NCBI RefSeq assembly: GCF_014145675.1
Contig: NZ_JACGZW010000005.1
Coordinates: forward strand, 186,001 to 250,000
DNA from: Amycolatopsis dendrobii
GTDB lineage: Bacteria; Actinomycetota; Actinomycetes; Mycobacteriales; Pseudonocardiaceae
DNA length: 64,000 bases
Reading direction: 5' to 3'
Positions 60,759 through 64,000 of the stretch are shown piece after piece. The translations under genes were made by a program, and so were the position numbers. Position 1 is the first letter of the stretch. Each line of letters opens with the position of its first letter. Below the pieces are notes generated by a model. That model did no database searches. It had not been told where the DNA came from and worked only from the letters and a program-made list of their open reading frames with translations.

Positions 60759-60953
60759 TCAGCTCAGCCACCGCTTCGGCGGCGGGTAGACGTACCGCGC
60801 GATGGTCGTGCTCACCCAGCCGATGCAGAAACCGCCGAACACCGGCAGCACGACCCGCACTTCGTGTCCGCCGCGGAGCAGTCCGGCGAGCAGGAAGACG
60901 AGCCCCCACGCGACGAGCAGCCCGGCGCTGTAGGTCCAGTAGTTCCTCCGCAC
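60759..60953 (-). CDS. Small two-helix membrane protein, 64 aa
   Basis: GTG at 60953 is chosen because GGGAGG lies 6 nt upstream; the open frame extends to 61043 (94 aa). MRRNYWTYSAG is followed by helices at ~9-27 and ~35-53 and a basic end, YVYPPPKRWLS. No motif recognised. Confidence 0.6.
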   Translation of the reverse strand: MRRNYWTYSAGLLVAWGLVFLLAGLLRGGHEVRVVLPVFGGFCIGWVSTTIARYVYPPPKRWLS

Positions 60954-61097
60954 GACAAACCTCCCGACGCTCTCCTTCGCCAGTGTTCCCCGCACAGCTC
61001 TCGATTGCAGGTTCACTGGGAGATTTTCGGAATTCGGGGACACAAAACGGTCTTTTGCGGCCTTTCAGCGGGAAACCGATAGCTTTGAAATGCGGCT

Positions 61098-61682
61098 ATG
61101 CTCAATTCCGTGGCGCCGACCAAAACTGTGCCTCCTGGCCGCGGCCTCCGCGCGGGACTGCTGCTCGCGCTCCTTCTCGGCGCCGCGGGCTGCTCGTCCG
61201 CGCCGCCGCCTCCGCCGCGCCTGTCGCCGCCGCTCCCCGACGCCCCGCTCGACCTGACGCGGTTCACGGCCAAACCCTGCGACCTGATGACCCACGACCA
61301 GTTGGTCATGTTCTTCGTCAACAACCAGGGAACGGCCGCTCCAGCCGCCGGGAAAACCGCTTGCACCTGGATCCCCCACGACACGAAGGCATTGACCTAC
61401 ATCGCTTCCGTCGACACCGCCTCCGGCGGGCTGGAAGCCCTCTACCGCCGCCGGGCCACCGTCCCGGGCTTCGCGCCGGTCTTCGTGCACAGCTATCCGG
61501 GCATCCACCGGGACGACCGCGACGGCCAGTGCACCGTCGAAACCGGCGTCGCCGACGACACGCTGCTCAACGTCACCGTCGCGGCGACCGACCCGAAACT
61601 CGACGCCTACAGCGATCCCTGTTACGAGGCCGACCGTTTCGCCGGAATCATGATCGCCTATCAAGCCAACCGCGCGCCCTGA
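61098..61682 (+). CDS. DUF3558-type lipoprotein
   Basis: 194 aa. The signal peptide has lipobox LLGAAGC (Cys32) followed by a Pro-rich linker. The DUF3558 pattern is PCDLMTHDQLVMFFVNNQGT and CTWIPHD, with later paired Cys (GQCTVE, DPCYEADR). Surface lipoprotein of actinobacteria; binding function unknown. No ribosome-binding site; GTG at 61110 is an alternative start. Confidence 0.85.
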   Translation: MLNSVAPTKTVPPGRGLRAGLLLALLLGAAGCSSAPPPPPRLSPPLPDAPLDLTRFTAKPCDLMTHDQLVMFFVNNQGTAAPAAGKTACTWIPHDTKALTYIASVDTASGGLEALYRRRATVPGFAPVFVHSYPGIHRDDRDGQCTVETGVADDTLLNVTVAATDPKLDAYSDPCYEADRFAGIMIAYQANRAP

Positions 61683-61687
61683 CCGGT

Positions 61688-62353
61688 TCAGGCCAGCACG
61701 CAATCCCCGCATTTCGGTCCGTCGCGATCCGGTGTCGCCCGATAAAACAGGCAGCAGCTGCGACGGCGGAATCGACCGTTTTCCCGAGTCGCGGTACCGG
61801 CCAGCTCCGGCAATTCCTCCAGTGCGGCGACAATTCCGGAAACCCGGTCAGTCCACTCTGGACGTTCAGATCGCAGCACCGTCACCGCCCCGTTGAGCGC
61901 CGACGCCACGTTCCCTCGCCGGACGTTCCGCGCCAGCGAGAACTGCGCCATCGCCTCGTCCAGCCGAGCCAACGGCCCGCGCAAGACCCGTGCAGCGAAC
62001 GCACTGACCACATCGGACTCAACCGGCTCGCTTTCCCCTAGGGACAACGGGAACGCTCCACCGAGCTTCGGCTGCCACCACGCCGTCGAGTAATCCGGCA
62101 CCGCTCCCGCACCGACGGCAAGACCCAGTGCGGGCGAGATGATCCGAGCCGCCAGCCCGAGATGCGCGATCGACGCCGCGACCCGCGGTTCCACGAAATC
62201 GCCGCCGAGCACGGCCCGGTTCTGCGCGATTCGTTCGCGCAGCACCGGGCCGTCGTCCAGGACTTCGGCGAAAGGACGCCACGGCTGGGCCGGTTCGGCC
62301 GCCGAATGCGTGTCGACGGCGAAGAACGGGCCCAGTCCGGTCAGCGGGTTCAC
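61688..62353 (-). CDS. (2Fe-2S)-binding protein, FhuF-like
   Basis: 221 aa. The GTG at 62353 overlaps the cbtA stop (GTGA). The C-terminus carries CC-x13-C-x2-C (RRSCCLFYRATPDRDG then KCGDC), the FhuF-type 2Fe-2S motif of ferric-siderophore reductases. It is third in the cobalamin-riboswitch operon, so it may reduce the metal of an imported cobalt or corrinoid species, or be a siderophore reductase recruited there. Confidence 0.88.
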   Translation of the reverse strand: MNPLTGLGPFFAVDTHSAAEPAQPWRPFAEVLDDGPVLRERIAQNRAVLGGDFVEPRVAASIAHLGLAARIISPALGLAVGAGAVPDYSTAWWQPKLGGAFPLSLGESEPVESDVVSAFAARVLRGPLARLDEAMAQFSLARNVRRGNVASALNGAVTVLRSERPEWTDRVSGIVAALEELPELAGTATRENGRFRRRSCCLFYRATPDRDGPKCGDCVLA

Positions 62354-63189
62354 GCCTCGACGGTAACCGCGCGCCCGCGGTCCAGCACGCGTTCGGCGAG
62401 CGGGCCGAACACGAGCGCGATGGTCCCCCACAGGACGACCTGCGCCAGCACCGAGTAAAGCCGGAACGCGACGAGCGTGTCGGCGGGGAAGCCGGGGTAC
62501 ACGATCTGGCCGTCGGGACCCTTGAGCGGCAGCGGGGTTTCGCTGGTCTGCGGGCCATACTCGGCGACGTTGGAGGCCAACGACCCGAGCGACGGCAGCA
62601 GTGCCATCAGCAGCGCGCACAGCACCACGAACCCGGCGCCCGCGACAAGCGTCGCGTTCCAGTTGCCCAGCTTCGGAGCGAGCCGCTTGCCCGCGACGAC
62701 GGCCGCGACCAGGAAGAGCACCGACGCGACGACCATCGTCAGGTACAGCCCGGTGCGCGCGCCGATGGTCGCCTCGTGCCCGATCGCCGGCGGGTTGGCC
62801 GGGTATTTCAGGAACGGCACGAGGTACAGCGACAGGAATCCGGCCCCGGCCACGAGCACCGCCAGCACCCGCGCGCGGATCCGGCCGACGCGGCCCAGCA
62901 GCACGGTGTAGGTCACCGCGAACAGCAGGCCCATGGCGACTCCGAAGAGCACCATGCCGAGCCCGATGCCGAGGTTGCCCTGCACGGCACGGCTGAAAAT
63001 CTCGTGGCCCTCGTGCTCGCTCGGCATCCCGGCGGCCTTGTCGAGCGCCATCTGCGCCTCGTCGCGGCCGGATTCGTAGTCGATCGCCGCCTGGGTCAGC
63101 GGTTCGGCGAAGACCCGGGCGAAGACGAACGCCAGCACTCCGCCCAGCGCTCCGGCGAGGAGGCCGCGCAGAATCAGCTTGTTCTGCAT
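62350..63189 (-). CDS. cbtA: CbtA family predicted cobalt transporter subunit
   Basis: 279 aa. The ATG has only a weak ribosome-binding site. About seven membrane helices. Conserved features include the N-terminal ILRGLLAGALGGVLAFVFAR, a His/Glu-rich loop, PSEHEGHEIFSR, and the mid-protein KYPANPPAIGHEATIG motif. It pairs with CbtB; the system is predicted to import cobalt for B12 synthesis and is riboswitch-controlled in many genomes. Confidence 0.93.
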   Translation of the reverse strand: MQNKLILRGLLAGALGGVLAFVFARVFAEPLTQAAIDYESGRDEAQMALDKAAGMPSEHEGHEIFSRAVQGNLGIGLGMVLFGVAMGLLFAVTYTVLLGRVGRIRARVLAVLVAGAGFLSLYLVPFLKYPANPPAIGHEATIGARTGLYLTMVVASVLFLVAAVVAGKRLAPKLGNWNATLVAGAGFVVLCALLMALLPSLGSLASNVAEYGPQTSETPLPLKGPDGQIVYPGFPADTLVAFRLYSVLAQVVLWGTIALVFGPLAERVLDRGRAVTVEA

Positions 63190-63214
63190 TGTTCGGTTGT
63201 CCGTTCCGGGCGCG

Positions 63215-63424
63215 TCAGTGGCAGGGGAAGCCGAGGAAGTGCCGCGCGTCGTGGACGAACTCGTGCACGTGGGTGTCGCTGCCGAAGATCGAGACCGCGC
63301 CCTGGTCGACGCCGATGAAGTAGTACAGCAGCAGCGCGCCGGCGATGGTGGCGCCGAGCAGCAAAGCGGCTTTCGACACGGGCAAGACGACCGGGGTGGA
63401 CCGGTCGGCCGGAATGGTGGCCAT
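63215..63424 (-). CDS. cbtB: CbtB family predicted cobalt transporter subunit
   Basis: 69 aa. The ATG at 63424 follows AAGGAG. One membrane helix (~18-38) and a His-rich C-terminus HVHEFVHDARHFLGFPCH, the CbtB metal-binding motif. It lies 25 nt before cbtA. The leader upstream contains a cobalamin riboswitch. Confidence 0.94.
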   Translation of the reverse strand: MATIPADRSTPVVLPVSKAALLLGATIAGALLLYYFIGVDQGAVSIFGSDTHVHEFVHDARHFLGFPCH

Positions 63425-63459
63425 GGCTCTCCTTCGGGATGACGCGTCCCTTGCGGGTG

Positions 63460-63610
63460 GACCTGACGACGGCTCCTCGACCTGACTCGCCCGGGATGGG
63501 CACACAGTGGCGCGACCGTGCCGGAATCTCACCGGCTTCGGGAAGCCGTCGCGCGAGCAGCACGGTACGGCGGTGTCCGGCCGGTCGTCAATCGCCCGAG
63601 GGTCCGGGGT
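63460..63610 (-). ncRNA. Cobalamin riboswitch upstream of cbtBA
   Basis: On the leftward strand the conserved core reads GAAGCCGGTGAGATTCCGGC, then the B12 box GCCACTGTG (63511-63503) and GAGTCAGG further on. The spacing to cbtB (about 80 nt from the B12 box) fits. It probably turns the operon off when adenosyl- or other cobalamin is abundant. The outer ends are approximate. Confidence 0.92.
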
Positions 63611-63674
63611 GTCCGCTATCGCCTGGTTTGCGCAGCCAGTGTGCGCGGGGTCGCACCGAACGGAGCAAGGCCGC

Positions 63675-64000
63675 TCACGCGGGGTCGCGGTAGAAGGCCA
63701 GGTGTTCCGGGCAGAGGTAGAGCGTGAGACCCTCCGGCGTGTCGTAGCGGGACAGGCCGCCCCATTCCTCGTCCGGGTCGAGTTTGCCGAGCATCGCCTT
63801 GAGCGCGCGGAAGTCGGCGTCGGTCTTCGCGTGCGACTCCGGCAGGTCGTCCTCCGGCCGCTCCGCGCCTGGCAGGACGCGCTCGCGGTGCAGTTCCTTC
63901 GGCAGTTGCGCGGCCAGTTCCTTCATCAGGTCGCAGTCGGATTTCAGCTGGTCGTTGAGCACGCCCGCGGCCACCCCGAGCACCGGTCCGGCCAGCGGCG
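63675..64000 (-). CDS. C-terminal part of an unidentified protein (start outside window)
   Basis: The frame is open to the right edge; GTG at 63983 is internal (PLAGPVLGVAAGV runs through it). At least 107 aa. Mostly helical and acidic, ending in WGGLSRYDTPEGLTLYLCPE then HLAFYRDPA. This WGGL...TPEG...LCPEH tail resembles one I associate with large multidomain STAND/Roc-type effector proteins, but only from memory. The function cannot be assigned from this fragment. Confidence 0.6.
   Translation of the reverse strand, partial: PLAGPVLGVAAGVLNDQLKSDCDLMKELAAQLPKELHRERVLPGAERPEDDLPESHAKTDADFRALKAMLGKLDPDEEWGGLSRYDTPEGLTLYLCPEHLAFYRDPA

Overview
This window is chromosomal DNA of a high-GC actinobacterium. 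Codon use is strongly G/C at third positions, GTG and TTG starts are common, and several families are typical of the group (DUF3558 lipoprotein, DUF3618, DUF3040, DUF1918, a CtpE-like ATPase, PadR/ABC and CbtBA modules). Pseudonocardiaceae, probably Amycolatopsis, is my best guess; that rests on recall of family style, not on a search. I see no rRNA, tRNA, insertion sequence, prophage or CRISPR array. The first and last genes are cut by the window edges.

Layout. 1-5.8 kb: the end of an FAD-dependent reductase, a divergent TetR/cupin pair with a visible operator, small orphan proteins, and a secreted HNH-like protein. 5.8-24.3 kb: a dense block of stress-type genes: zinc-ribbon protein, DUF3040-like protein, SDR, phosphoribosyltransferase, PiT/DUF47 pair, Ku, aconitase, plasmid-stabilisation-like protein, GH15 enzyme, a TPP/enolase/FAD-FeS operon, general-stress SDR, CBS protein, and small membrane proteins. 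Most of these transcription units are preceded by a sequence resembling the sigma-B/sigma-F class promoter (GTTT or GTGT, 15-16 bp, GGGTAN). This is the strongest higher-order pattern in the window. 24.4-33.8 kb: KimA-like permease, secreted zinc protease, NmrA-like/darcynin genes with a divergent LysR, a secreted SRPBCC protein, an SRPBCC-MarR pair under a 43-bp palindrome, an HD hydrolase and a GlxA-type regulator. 33.9-39.5 kb: a catabolic cluster (APC permease, Fe-type alcohol dehydrogenase, enolase-superfamily enzyme, IclR). 39.9-42.9 kb: TetR, flavin monooxygenase, alpha/beta hydrolase with tandem operators. 43.4-48.4 kb: a secreted six-cysteine orphan, a HAD-like protein that lacks the usual nucleophile, and a PadR-controlled ABC exporter of the FtsX type. 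49.0-54.6 kb: RpiR regulator divergent from an amino-acid-type ABC importer operon that ends in a beta-lactamase-fold hydrolase. 54.9-61.7 kb: DUF1918, a DUF4236-HIRAN fusion, a CtpE-like cation ATPase, SnoaL-like and dimeric-barrel proteins, and a DUF3558 lipoprotein. 61.7-63.7 kb: cobalamin riboswitch, cbtB, cbtA and a FhuF-like 2Fe-2S protein. The right edge holds the C-terminal part of an unidentified protein.

A second pattern is a family of long perfect or near-perfect palindromes, several with the centre AATCTGATT. They sit almost exclusively at gene ends, and occupy most of the convergent intergenic gaps that are long enough to hold one. They look like dispersed bidirectional terminators. 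A related set plus short tandem repeats fills the 48.4-49.05 kb gap.
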